Below are positions 11,098 through 21,863 of a DNA stretch of 64,000 bases, piece after piece (positions within the stretch are counted from its first letter, which is position 1; each line of letters starts with the position of its first letter). The notes under the pieces were generated by a model. That model was not told where the DNA came from. It searched no databases and saw nothing but the letters and a program-made list of their open reading frames with translations. This stretch comes from Acephala macrosclerotiorum (lineage: Eukaryota; Ascomycota; Leotiomycetes; Helotiales; Mollisiaceae): assembly GCA_014904845.1 (NCBI GenBank), contig MU119396.1, forward strand, positions 9,361 through 73,360. The letters are read 5' to 3'. The position numbers were made by a program, and so were the translations under genes.

Positions 11098-12091
11098 TCA
11101 TCCCTCCATCTCAACATCCGCATCCCCATCCTCACCACTGACGTCCTCAACCTCAGAAGCAGGAATAGCCTCCTTCAACAGCGCAACAAACTCCTCCATC
11201 GCCTCTTGTTCAGGGTCAGCAGCCCACAACAACCTCCCCCAAAACCATGCATTCAGCACAAATAGCGACTCCTCACTCCCCTTACTCCACCTCAAACACA
11301 TATTATCCGTAAACTTACCCCACCCCAACCTCCTCTTCTTACCCTCCTCCTCCTCCCACTTCTTCGGACCCCTCGGAAGCTTAAATCCACCAAATTCCTT
11401 CGCCACTGAATCAAATGTAGGCAACTCGTCTGGGAGACGGAGGTAGGTGGAGGAACCTGTAACACCAGCGGGATCCAAAGTGATGTAGCTACCCGTAATG
11501 TCCGCAAACAAGGACGAGTACCTAATATTGAAGAACTCCACACACTTCGCCTTGGCTCTGGACACCGGGAGCGTTGCGAACAATGGGTGAGATTGTATCA
11601 AAGTCCAAGTCTCCCTTCGTTCATAGAGAAGGCAGTCTCCGAGCGAGGAAGCCATCGCGCCGAGGAACTGGACGGAAATTTATGTCAGCATCGTGTCCAT
11701 CCCCAATTCCGCGCTTCTCCAAGGGAAAAGTACGGAATTCATTGTCGTGATTGCGACAGGCTCCGGATGGACTTACAGTGAAGTAGTTGCGAGGAATGGG
11801 ACGGTAGGTTTCATCTTCTCGGGCAGAGAGGATGGAAGCGATGCTGGGTTCCATTCTATCATCGAAGGAGCCGTTCGGGCAGTGCCAGGCTGCTGTCAAC
11901 TCGGTTTCGTTCTCCAACAGGTCGCTCTTGTCTTCGATCTTGCAGGCGATGAGGAGAGGGGAGGTGGGATCACATCGACGAAGGATCTCTTGGGCGAAAG
12001 CGACTGGGAGTTCGGACTTTGATATGCGGCTCTTCTCGAGCCATTTAAAGTTTTGTTTTTTGACTTGCGCCCAAGAGATAGTAGGAGCCAT
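11098..12091 (-). CDS. Hypothetical protein, two exons
   Basis: Exons on the minus strand are 12091-11777 and 11667-11098. The intron between them (11776-11668) has a GTAAGT donor and a CAG acceptor, and the join reads IPRNYFTFLGAMASSLGDCL in frame. The product is 294 residues. I do not recognise a domain. The middle is globular-looking (WTLIQSHPLFATLPVSRAKA), a Lys/Arg/Glu-rich patch follows (KKWEEEEGKKRRLGWG), and the end is acidic (SGEDGDADVEMEG). There is no signal peptide or membrane segment. The reliable splice site and intact frame suggest a working gene, probably of a fungus-specific family of unknown role. Confidence 0.75.
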
Positions 12092-13452
12092 TTTAGCTAT
12101 TGCAAAGTTGTGCTGTCTAAAGAATGAGGTGGTGTTGTATTTGTGGTGAGGTTGATAGCGTTAGAGAGCGATGGAGGTTGTGGAGAAGTCTCTGACGAGA
12201 TCGAGGAAAGCCCGGACGGAATCAAAGCCGATACCGGCACCACAGCCTAGATCACTCAGCCATTTGAAGCTAAAGGTTAGATATTAGAGTATTCTCGAAA
12301 AATCTTGACAATACTTTAGGTACAGGATGAGAAACGAAAGGGGTGGGAATGACGCTAGTTAGACGATCGTCGTTGTGATTCGTTCTAGAAGCGAGCCCCT
12401 TGAAGTCAGTCGTTGAGGGTCTTCTACTCCGGAGATCAGAAGGGCGGGACAGAGAGGTATCTAGCTTGTAGGCCTTGCGCGGCGAAACCACAGCGGATAG
12501 ATTAGCTTAATGCAACGGACCTACTGCTGTCATGCTTGGTGGCTCGGCAATAACGGTATTACCTAGTGTCTTCAGAGGAGTGTCGTGCAATCTCTGTCCT
12601 ACGGTGAGGCGTCTTTGTTGTAGAAAGTGCTCTGCTAGACATAGATCTCTTGAAATCTTAGAAGCCGCCTACAAATGAAAAAGTACCATCGATACCTGTC
12701 GTCAAATGTCTGTCCCTACTTCGAGGTAGGATTGCAACAAAGAGTGCTCTGCCAGATATGGAGATCCTGATTGTTTTAAGGAGATGTACACTGGGGAGAT
12801 GCCTCGAGCTTTGTCCGTGATGTTCGTCGCGTCCATATCATGGGGCGGATGTTGTGCTGTAGATACTCTGTAGAGAATTGACATCTACATTTAGCCACCT
12901 ACAGTGTACGAGAATTCGTGCTTTGTGAATGAAGTACGGGAAGGAAGAAATTGCATGCAGTCATATGAAGAGTAGCAGGTGCCTTCCTTGAACACTAAGT
13001 TGATTGTACAAGTACTTTACCAACTTAGAATCAATGAGATGAAGGAGATGGATGGGGAGCACTGGGCAAGCACGACCGAGAAAGAAGGTACGACGAGTTA
13101 TGAACATAGGGTATGAGATTAAATAGATGTACAATATGCCTTTTCCAGAACTGCTAGCCGTTTTGAAGGGCAGAGGGTTCTGCTCGAACAGAAAAATCCA
13201 GGACTCCAAAGCATTCCAATCATAATCGTCGTGAAATTCATACCAAGTATCTAACCGATACCAGCCATATCATATCTATCCCAAGGGATCAATCAATATG
13301 CTTGAAAGAGCGCCGTTGACCCATGCAAGCATAGCGCTCCCCTTTTTCTTTGGCCCCGGCCCCGGTCCCGTTTTAAAATCAAAATCAACAAGATATACAG
13401 AGCCAGCGCCTTGCTCCATGCCCATAAATCTACCGAAAGTGCGTATGCTGGA
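12092..13452. other. Intergenic, no certain gene
   Basis: A few short open frames (for example 12270-12491 and 12961-13209, minus strand) have no support from domains, splicing or composition. The right end is the 3' flank of the byr4-like gene. Confidence 0.5.
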
Positions 13453-16400
13453 CTATTGGTTTACAACGTCTCTGATGCTCCATCGCCATTCGTCGCCACC
13501 TCTCTCAAGACTGGCACCAACCCATTTCTCGCATTTCCTGCGCCACCTCTCCTCTTCTTCTCTCTGCCGCTTCACGAATTCAGGACCGACGTCAAACTCC
13601 TCGCCGACTAGCCAGTCGTCTTTTAGACCACTGCCACCCTCACTCTTCCTTCCGCCAACTTCTTCTGCTTCTTTTGTGGGATTATCCTCCAGGTCGGGGA
13701 CATCCTTGAAGACATCTTCCTCGTCATCGAAAGCATCGAAGCCGTCCATGGTATCGCCTGCCTCACTCTTGCCCTGTGATGGCTGGCTAGGCATCTTGAG
13801 CCAGCACATTCGCTGAGGATCAAAAACCATTCCCCCGACCACTTGAACATTTTGTGATGAGTTGACGTTCTGAATAAGAGCTGGCCGTGGTGTTGTGTTC
13901 TCCTTCTCGCGATATATCTGGTGGTCTTTCTCTCGGAAGTAATGGGAGGGGACAGATGCGGTGGAAGGAGAGGAAGCGGGAGCGTCGAAAGGACTCAAAT
14001 CGTTCTCATTACCTTCCCAGCGGTAGGTTTGAGGATTGTAGAACATTCCTTTTATGGCTGCAGGAAAATGATTAGTGTTTAGAAATGGATATCAGGATAA
14101 GGACTTACACTTGGGATTGTTCAAATTCCCTAGCGGCTTAATCAACTGAGGCTTCTGTGGTGGACCTCGAGCCTTCTTAGGTTTCAAGCCTTGAGCGTGA
14201 ACATTGCTCAATCCTGTTGTCGCGGCCACCTTGGCTTTCCATTGGTTGGTAAGGGCGGCGAGGGGTGCGCCTTGAGCGGATGGAGCACGTTGAGCGAGAG
14301 AATGCTCTCTTGCCATGCGGCTGGCAGTCGTGTCGCGTGCAAAGCGTGGCAATTCATCCCTCGCCCTCGCCGGAGAGTAGGGAGTAAGAGGAGCAGGTGT
14401 GGTTGTTCGCGATGGCAGAGTGTCCTGGTGGATCTTATTGCGCAAGGCCGACTGCTTGGGTGGTCCACGACCAACAGGCTCCTTGATGAAACGTTGTTCG
14501 GTATCTCGAGAAGTAGGTAAGTCGTCAAAGCCATCCAATTCGAAGCCATCACCAAAATGCCGACGCCGGACTGGCTTGGTGATCTGTCGCTTGACGGCAG
14601 CATCTCGAGCCAACGCTTCAGCGCTTCTGGAATTGGGATTGCGTCGCGGGCTTGGTGATCTCATAGTCGACCGTGAAACAGCTCGGGAGGATGGCCGCAG
14701 CTCGACACTAGTGTTGGAGGATTCGGAATCATGACGACGGAAATGGCGAGAGGTTTTGATAGTAACATGGTGCGACTGGGAGCCTGAAGCACCTGCTGGC
14801 AGGAAGGGAACAGGATTCTTTCTTGCGTGAGACAAACTTGACTCAGCTCCAGAACGATCGCGTTCGACTGGAGTCTTGGGCCGAGACATTGAATTGGGTC
14901 TGCTGCTATCCGTACGGGAAGGTGGTCTCTCGTAGCGTGAACCCATCGGTTTCGCCGGCGACTGAGGATACGATTTCATGGTAGGCATCGACCGCTTCAG
15001 CTTTAAAAGCTGTGCATTGGTCGTTGTAGGTTCATTGCGAAGAGCGGTGATAGATGGTTTGGATCCTAGGTCCCGTCTGCGTGGCGTCGAAGGAGGTAAT
15101 GAGAGTACTGAGGATGGTGTAGTAGGTGTCGCAATACTAGTGATAGATGATTGAGCCGAGTGGCCCCCAAGCCTGGATTGTGATCTGCGAGTGCTTTTAA
15201 TGATAGGTCCGCCGCTTTCAGAAACAGGTTCGAGCGAAGAAGGCGCACGTTCGTGGCCAGCGAGGGGTCGAGGAAGGCGCGAAGGACCAGCAGCAGGTTT
15301 ATTGGTAAAGGTCAACGAGACTGCCGTTTTCGGTCGTGTTGGGCTTGTCTGACGGGTAGTCTTCAGTTTGATATTGCGATTGAGAGTGAGCTTGCTTGAA
15401 TCAAAGACATCTCCATCTCCAATCTCAAGACCTGACAGGAAGTCCTCTTTGGCCTCGGCTCGTTTGTCGGGTTGCTTCTCCTCGATTTGATGATCTGGCG
15501 ACCGATCTTGCTGTCTTCTCTTCAAGATATCGTCGAAGGCAATTGGGCCAGTCGGAAGCACAAGACCGTCTAGGCCTTCATCTTCACTCTCAATCGTCAA
15601 CGAGCTAGCGACGCTCGGACTTAGAGCAGAAGAGGAGCTTCTGTTCGAAGTACGATCTCGTTTTGTGCCACCGTGCCTCGTGCCCAAACTGCCCCCTTCG
15701 CCCCATTCATCAAAGTCGTCTTGCGAACTCACGGGTGTTCTGGGAATGTCGCGACGAGTAGACAACTTGAGAGGTTCGCCATCGCTGGGAAGCTGAAGAT
15801 CCTGCTCGAAATCGTCTTCCGCATGCGTAGGACTGTCTTTCTTCTGTGGTGTGGGTGGAATGGGCGGAATAAGTCGAGGTACTTGACGGCTTTTTACAAC
15901 CTTGATCGTGTCACCGCCGTCTCCGAAGAAGTCATCATCATCCTCATCGCGGAAGCGTTCAAGAAGGTTTGAAGACGCCATCTTTGGTTTCAAATTTGGC
16001 CGTGGACTTATATTGAACTTGGGCGCAGGTTGAAGGTGCTTCACCGGATTTGTCTGTGTTGACGTGGGACCACTGACTTGTCTTAGCGCATCCGGGAAAT
16101 TTGAACCGTCCTGCCGCTTGATTTGCAATCCACCGTCCATTGGTAGCTCTAGATCTCCGTCCTCCCAGTCCTCTTGTATCATCTTCTTAATCTTCCTTCC
16201 TCCAAGTCGCTTTATAGTACCACCCAAAAGCGCTGAAGCAGGAACGTTTTGTGGGATGGGGATACCAGCTTTGGTGGCTGTCGCTATGGCATCGAAGGTC
16301 GATCGCTCGTCATCTCCAGGTACGTGAACTTGCTTTTCCTCGTCTCCCTGGTTGGAATCAAAATCAGACCGGATCGATAGTCGTGATGAGATTGAATCTC

Positions 16401-16542
16401 TGTGTTGCGAAGCTGCGGTTGTTGCTAATGACGCGCTCCGAAAGGTGAGATCGTCTCCACCTATTTCCAGGTCATCGTCGTCCCAATTCTCTATCGGCTC
16501 GGGCTCCACTGCCTTTCGCGGTCTCAACGTCAATTGATCCAT
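13453..16542 (-). CDS. byr4: Byr4/Bfa1-like septation regulator
   Basis: Minus-strand exons 16542-14109 and 14057-13453 give 1012 residues. The intron (14108-14058) has a GTAAGT donor, a CTAAT-type branch site and a GCAG acceptor. The join creates the signature NPKSIKGMFYNPQTYRWEGN, typical of Byr4 and Bfa1. In yeasts this protein, with Cdc16/Bub2, forms the two-part GAP for the GTPase Spg1/Tem1 at the spindle pole body and restrains septation or mitotic exit. The N-terminus (ENWDDDDLEIGGDDLTF) and several acidic Asp/Glu patches alternate with long Ser/Pro/Arg-rich disordered stretches, as in the family. The end (WRWSIRDVV) is also conserved-looking. It is divergent from the XRCC4-like gene across a 716-base spacer. 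Nothing suggests that it is broken. Confidence 0.85.
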
Positions 16543-17258
16543 CTTCTCGGTATTTTTTGTAATTTTGAATGCTCAGAGTAATTGAATAGTTGTTGATCTT
16601 CGTGTGGTCGACTTAATCTCTGAACAAATTTCTGACGCGGTGACGGACATCGATCGCGCAGTTATCGAGGTTGTAGTGACATGGTCGTATGGTCGGCGAA
16701 TATCATGAGTATTGTGTTGTAGTCGTACGAATGATTGGTGTCAGCTGTGGAGTGTGCGCTTCGTCGTTACTGTGAGGTGAGTTGTCGTTTGGTGGTCTGG
16801 TTTTCGAGATGTTTTCCTCCGCTGGTCGCACTGCACTTCTTTCCCTCCTACTGGGCAAAGTTTGGTTGAGCTGGTTGGCAGTATCTTGAGATACAGGTAT
16901 GGTGATTGCAAAGTTTGGTCGCGAGAGTTCGTCGTGGGTCGTAGTCGTATCGTTGCTGTTGAGATGGCTGGTCGTCTATTGAAGTGGCTGGAGTGAGGTT
17001 TTGATCCGAGCTAGCCCGATATCGGTTAGCGTTTCTTGAACGCGCTCGGCCACTAGCGACGCGTCAAGTTCGTGTCGTCTGCCTGATCAACGAAAATAAA
17101 ACCTTGATGCCGCGAAGAATATCTGAACGTTGCAAGGAGCCTGAATTGGCTCTGGTGAAACTCTCAGCTTCCTCGTCCTTCATACTTTCTAAGATCTTAG
17201 GACGTTTCAGAGCCCTTATTCCAGAACATTTAAGTCCCAGTCGGCCAACGTCGCAGCC
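16543..17258. promoter_or_regulatory. Divergent promoter region, byr4-like / XRCC4-like
   Basis: This 716-base spacer between two start codons must carry both 5' UTRs and promoters. No clear TATA box is seen on either strand, which fits housekeeping genes. The role is inferred from gene orientation. Confidence 0.5.
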
Positions 17259-18515
17259 ATGGGACCATCGGTTCTCAGCCTTCCCCGCATCGACCCTCCC
17301 GAGGGCGAGCCCAAGTTTGTCATCCTCCATGTCTCCTCCGATGGTGCTCGACCCCTCGACCTCAAGCTCATTGGATCAGAACAGTCAAATGTGTTCTCAG
17401 TGTCAAGTAAGGAGCCATGTCCACAGGATCGACCTGGGCGGGTTAACCCTTGGCCTTCATTTTCATGCGTTAATCCGGGGGCTAATCAAAGCTTGCTGTT
17501 TTAGTAAAGGAGAGCAAGACCTCAAAACTCAAGGACAAGAAATTCCCTTATAATCAGGATCAATGGGACAATATATTATCCGTTATTCTGCTTGGGGAGG
17601 CACGGGACAAGGAAGACTCTTCCGCGCTGGAAGGTCTTGAGGCTGTTGCAGAAGTGGATGGGGATTCGATGATCACGATTAGGATCCGAAAAAGAGTTGA
17701 GCGTATCATAGTACGGCAGATGCATTGTCATTACGGCTCCACGATCTTGGCTAACGTTCATCTCAGCAACCACTGGGGTCCATCTCGCTCCCTGCGAATG
17801 AAGAGGAAGAAGTCGATATCTTCGCTTGGTGCAATCTAGCGATTAAGGAAAAGAATACTTCGAGACAGGAGCTGCTCGGTCTGCGAGCAACACCGAACAC
17901 GAGGGATGAACAGATCAAGAAGCTGAAGGATAGCTTCGTGGAGCTGAACAAATTGAAGACAGATAACGAAACTCAACTACTCGAAAAGTTCTCCCTCCTC
18001 CTCAACGAAAAGAAACTCAAAATCCGAGATCAACAACGCTTGCTTGCATGTGCAAACGTTGACCCTGCAAAGCTTGCAGAAGTGGAAGCTAGCCGTGGAA
18101 AGTCACACTCTCCCGGCCCATCGAGGAAGGGAAAACGAAAGGCCGCCCAGGACAATGATAGTGATGATGGGTCTGATGCTGGGTTTGAGAAGATGGAAAT
18201 TGATGAGCCGCCTGCAGATGATTCAGAACAGGAACAACCACAGACTCCAGAGCAGTCCACGGAAGACGAAGCAGACTCGGACGATGAAGCACCAGCACCA
18301 CCCTAACAAGAAAATCGGGGACGAAGAGTAAGGAAGCTGCTAAGAACACGACGCCAACAAAAGTCCCCGAGACTGTAGTACTTCCACCCAAGCGAGAACT
18401 GCCTTTCTCGAGGAAACCCCCTGCAACAGCCTCGAAGTCTGCACCGCCCACAGATCCGCAACCAGCCGCGCCTGTTGAGGGCTCAGAGACAGAGTCTGAA
18501 GACGATGAGTTATGA
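17259..18515 (+). CDS. XRCC4: XRCC4/Lif1-like NHEJ factor (apparent late frameshift)
   Basis: Exons are 17259-17406, 17505-17710 and 17767 onward. Both introns have GTA donors, CTAAT or CTAAC branch sites and AG acceptors. The protein opens LPRIDPPEGEPKFVILHVSS, then has a head domain (RKRVERIIQPLGSISLPANE) and a long charged coiled coil (KLKIRDQQRLLACANVDPAK). This is the layout of fungal XRCC4/Lif1, the partner of DNA ligase IV in non-homologous end joining in the nucleus. A Ser/Asp/Glu-rich tail follows. In frame 1 the tail stops at 18306 (297 residues). Frame 3 is open immediately after it and reads on as a Lys/Pro-rich tail ending SETESEDDEL at 18515 (about 366 residues). A one-base indel near 18300 (assembly error or real) best explains this. 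An intron there would have its branch site too close to the acceptor. Confidence 0.85.
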
Positions 18516-18777
18516 GTTCACGATAGTAATGCATTTCACGACTTTACGACATCATATCATAAGTCCCTCAGTGCAATGATGCTATGATGCTCCTCAGATG
18601 TCTCTCCAATTGCCGAACAATCCGATGGATAATTCTCGCGCACGGTAGGTGCCTCTTGACGATGGCCACTGGTTGTTCCCCTTTGGTTTGGCCAACCTGG
18701 ACCCGACCTCACGTCCACCTCAGCATCTCTACGCAATATCCTTCCCCGTGCCGGACTTTGCTCAAAACTCCATGGAT

Positions 18778-19160
18778 TTAACTCCCATTCCGACCAAGAA
18801 ATTCCTCTAACAGCGCCAGCGCCGCCACACAGTTGAAGTCTCCTTCCGTTCCGAAGTTAGCACACAACTCTCCTCTGGACTGGTAGACGGCAAATGTGGC
18901 ATAACCGATCATGTTCCAAACACGCTGCTTCTCCCTTTCACCATCCTCCTAAGAAAAAAAAACTTCAGTCACGAAGAAGTCGCTGGAGTGGACTTGGAAA
19001 GACGCTACGACTACACATACGCAAGTGCCAGAACTCGAGATATGCTCTTTGGAAGATGCAGGTTTGGGTCACCTGGTCTAAGTCCCTCTTATCCAGGGGC
19101 ATTTTCGAGTCTTCGAAAACGTAAAACCTCCAGAGGGCAGAAACCGAGATTGCATTGTTG
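18778..19160 (-). CDS. 3' exons of an unrecognised gene
   Basis: The best-supported piece is the exon 18948-18778. It begins after a polypyrimidine tract and TTCTTAG, reads EDGEREKQRVWNMIGYATFA and onward, and stops at TAA 18780-18778. An upstream exon at about 19150-19030 (FYVFEDSKMPLDKRDLDQ) could join it in phase through a GTGACC donor. Further minus-strand coding-like pieces extend to about 19500 (WQPMSDPYRQ; SQENWDIRIETY), but I could not join them without conflict. The family is not recognised. It may be partly decayed, since the hAT-like element and the broken methyltransferase lie just upstream. A weaker plus-strand reading of the same stretch is interrupted by stops. Confidence 0.35.
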
Positions 19161-19721
19161 CTGCTATTTATAGAGAACAAATAAGCGATTCAGAAGGCGC
19201 TTACTCTGTCTGTATGGATCGGACATGGGTTGCCAAACAATTTGGACATCCTCATCCCTATGACGGCAGAGCAGTCGCTTCAATGTTTCACCATAAAAGG
19301 GGCAATAAGAGCAATGGACGTCTTCGCAACACAAGTTCAGCCGAAGCATCCTAAGATACAGAATCTCATTATCATGTCAGATCCGAATTGCCTATTCGAT
19401 GCTCGACACACAAACTTTACGTGTCAAAGACCTACGGTAAGTCTCGATTCGAATGTCCCAGTTCTCCTGGGACTTCTGAATCGCACTGGCGTCTGCTAGG
19501 GAATGGGAAGACATTAAAACCTGTATCTTCTTGCTAGAAGCCCGCGACTTGAATGTCACTTTCTAGCGAGTTGAGCCAAATTGGATACATCCTATTAGGG
19601 TGGTCACGTGTTTAATGTTATATATATCCTCATCTCACCGCTAGACAGGAATAACACATCATGAACACACACTTTACACCCACACCACAGCTTTTGACTG
19701 TAATACCGTTTGTAATGTTGT

Positions 19722-19729
19722 GCCCTAGT
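19722..19729 (+). repeat. Target-site duplication, left copy
   Basis: GCCCTAGT lies directly outside the left end of the hAT-like element and matches the copy at 20867-20874 exactly. Confidence 0.85.
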
Positions 19730-20866
19730 CAGAGTGGTCATTAAGTCAGTCAGCCTTTAATTATTCGAGCAAAATAAACAATTGAATGGTTAATAATAAG
19801 AGCAACCGCTAAATGGCTTAAATGATTTGCTAATCAGTTGCTAATCAATTCGAGTAAAAATGAAAATATATTAAATCGAGCTTTTAAATTTTAAATTTTT
19901 TAATTTATATATATTTCATAAAATGTTTTTTTCTTTACTCGACGCACATTTTGCTTCGCAAGCCTCGCAGAGGCGCCTTTATAGAGAGCTATAAAGTCTT
20001 CGATTTTATTATTTTATTTTTATTTCAATTTTCAAGTTAAAAGCTCTTAATTTGAGTGTTTTATAATGATTTGAAGTTAGAATTTTTTATTGAAGTAGTA
20101 GTTCGAATTCTGCCGAGCGGTGAAACCGATAAGCTGATAAGCTCTTTAGTGCCTAAGGCATAAACGCACTTCCAGTAGAGCCTCACACTAGGGGAACACC
20201 CTTAGGACCTTCGTCTTTATATTTAGTTGCTACGATCCATTTAATTAATTTAAATTACTTTACTTAGTAAATAATTCTAGGGAAAGACCCCTTAAAACCT
20301 CCCTCGAAAACTGCGCAGCGTAGAGCAGTTCTAGCATTTAAATACTTTAGCGCCTTAGGCAGGAACGCACTTCTAGTAGAGTCTCACACTAGAGGGACAC
20401 TTCCTGGGACCCCCGTCTCTTATATTAAGATGCTACGATCGATTCAATCAATATAAATCACTCTACTTAGTATATAATTCCAGAGGGAGACCTCTTGGAA
20501 TCCCCTTTTAAAGCTGCGCAGCTATAGAGATATCTAATACTTAAGTAGGTGTTTTAATGCCTAAAGTAGAAACACACTTAGAGAGTTTTAGTGTTTCTCA
20601 CTCTTATTGTTCTAGCTCGCTTGATTCTGACCAATTAGAGGCCTTCTATTAAGTTTTTCCGCTCCGGCTCCTCACTAAAACACTATAGTAAAACACCAAA
20701 ATCATGACTCCAAAATCTTAAAAATCTAATTATTGAGCTGATTAATTTGGTCATTCGAGAATCTATTAATTGACTGACTGTCAATTAAAAAACTAAGCAA
20801 CTGACTGGCTGATAACTGATCAGTTATTAGTACTGACATCAGCTAGCTGACTTAATGACCACTCTG
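19730..20866 (+). mobile_element. Non-autonomous hAT-like element
   Basis: The element is 1137 bases long. Its ends are perfect 20-base terminal inverted repeats, CAGAGTGGTCATTAAGTCAG at the left and its reverse complement at the right. It is flanked by an 8-bp direct duplication GCCCTAGT, the size made by hAT transposases. It contains no open frame that could encode a transposase, so any movement would need one supplied in trans. Inside are about three copies of a unit of about 200 bases. It sits inside the LaeA-like methyltransferase gene: removing the element and one duplication joins DWTRA to QHYKR in frame. Some internal stretches are very A+T-rich, which may reflect mild RIP. Confidence 0.85.
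20144..20580 (+). repeat. Internal ~200-bp tandem repeat of the hAT-like element
   Basis: The landmark GCCT(A/T)A(A/G)G followed by (A)AACGCAC recurs at about 20150, 20351 and, more degenerate, 20558, with spacings of 201 and 207 bases. Each copy continues with CTAGTAGAG-like and CTCACACTAG-like segments and ends near CTGCGCAGC. The third copy is partial. Confidence 0.75.
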
Positions 20867-20874
20867 GCCCTAGT
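20867..20874 (+). repeat. Target-site duplication, right copy
   Basis: GCCCTAGT directly follows the right inverted repeat of the hAT-like element. Confidence 0.85.
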
Positions 20875-21814
20875 CCAATCTTTCCCAAGCTTGGAAATTC
20901 CTTCCATGATTAGATCAACCCAGCGGGAGAGGGTCGTGTCGGTGGAGGAGGAATCGATGCATCGATATGGGATGATGCAGTCTTGCAGTTCGAGGTAACC
21001 ACCAGGTCGGAGGAAGGTGAATGCCGATTTTACGACGGGAAAGTGAGAGTAGAAACAGGTTGCGAGGGCGCGGCCGTGGATGTAGTTAAATTGGTGGGTG
21101 AATACCCAGGGGTCTTCGGCGTCGTCGACTTCGAAGTGGCAGTTTTGTGGGGTGCAGGGGTGTTAGCTGAGTTGGTATGAGGTGGGGGCTGAAGAAGCGG
21201 GGTCCAAACGGGTTTGGAATTGGGGAGAAGTTGAGATTACAATATTGGTTGGATGGGATTTAGGTCTGTGCCGATTACATTTGCTGAAGGGAACTCGGTG
21301 GCTAACAAGGAGTCAGATAGATGATCGTACTGAACAAGAACAATGGGGGGACGTACCGAAATCTATCGTCCATATACCGGTCCCGGTCGCAATGTCTAGA
21401 ACGTTATGCAATCCTCCTGGAAGGTCTTTGATAGGCGCATTGTAAAGATCACCGTTTAGTATCAAGAAAAAGAGGTGGTGTTGGAGATCTCTGGGCTTCG
21501 GTGAATCTTCTCATCTGTTTGTCTCCTGAAAAGAGAGAGGGTGAGTTTACCTAAACGGTCTTGCTCGCTCTACTCAATTCAGGTCAGCAAGAACTTCGAG
21601 TCAAAGAATTCTACTCACCTCATCATTTGGCAAGTAATATTCTTTGACTTTTGTTAGCGCCTGTTGACTTCAGCAGGGATTGAGAACCTACTTCCACTCA
21701 GTAGCTATGATAAGTCCGACCATTCTCCTCTGTCAATTTGGGTGATATAATCGATGGACTTGATGATCTGGTTGATTGATTAAGGTGGTAAAATCTAGCT
21801 AGGTGCGGGGACAT
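20867..21814 (-). pseudogene. LaeA-like SAM-dependent methyltransferase, disrupted
   Basis: The minus-strand start is the ATG at 21814 (MSPHLARFYHLNQ). Pieces in order are TEENGRTYHSY (to about 21701), KEYYLPNDE (to 21619), SEQDRL (21569-21551), LQHHLFFLILNGDLYNAPIK to IWTIDF (21488-21357), and ATEFPSANVIGTDLNPIQ (21301-21241). The last piece is NCHFEVDDAEDPWVF to KLGKDWTRA (about 21140-20875). VLDIATGTGIW is the SAM-binding motif I. IHGRALATC and LRPGGYLELQD are typical of the fungal LaeA-like/TAM-type family. Most joins have good GT-AG sites. Lesions are an in-frame TGA at 21700-21698, a TAA at 21165-21163, and the hAT-like insertion that cuts the gene after WTRA. The 3' third of the family is not found beyond the element. 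The promoter is also separated by the A+T island. Confidence 0.75.
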
Positions 21815-21863
21815 TATATCTATTGCAGTGCTTACTCAGCACTAAAACCACTCGAAAGTTTAA
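21730..21863 (+). repeat. 134-bp direct repeat, left copy
   Basis: This stretch matches 34583-34716 without gaps, with 11 differences that are all transitions. In nine the right copy has T or A, and in two the left copy does. It contains the start codon and first exon portion of the broken methyltransferase. The two copies bracket the A+T island. Confidence 0.9.

Noticed and set aside
11292..11543. Alternative minus-strand frame within the hypothetical gene
   Set aside because: It overlaps the splice-supported frame and has Arg/Gly-rich shadow composition.
18180..18310. Intron joining the two XRCC4 tail frames (donor GTTTGA, acceptor CTAACAAG)
   Set aside because: The branch-like CTAAC is only four bases from the acceptor, and the removed part is clearly coding acidic tail.
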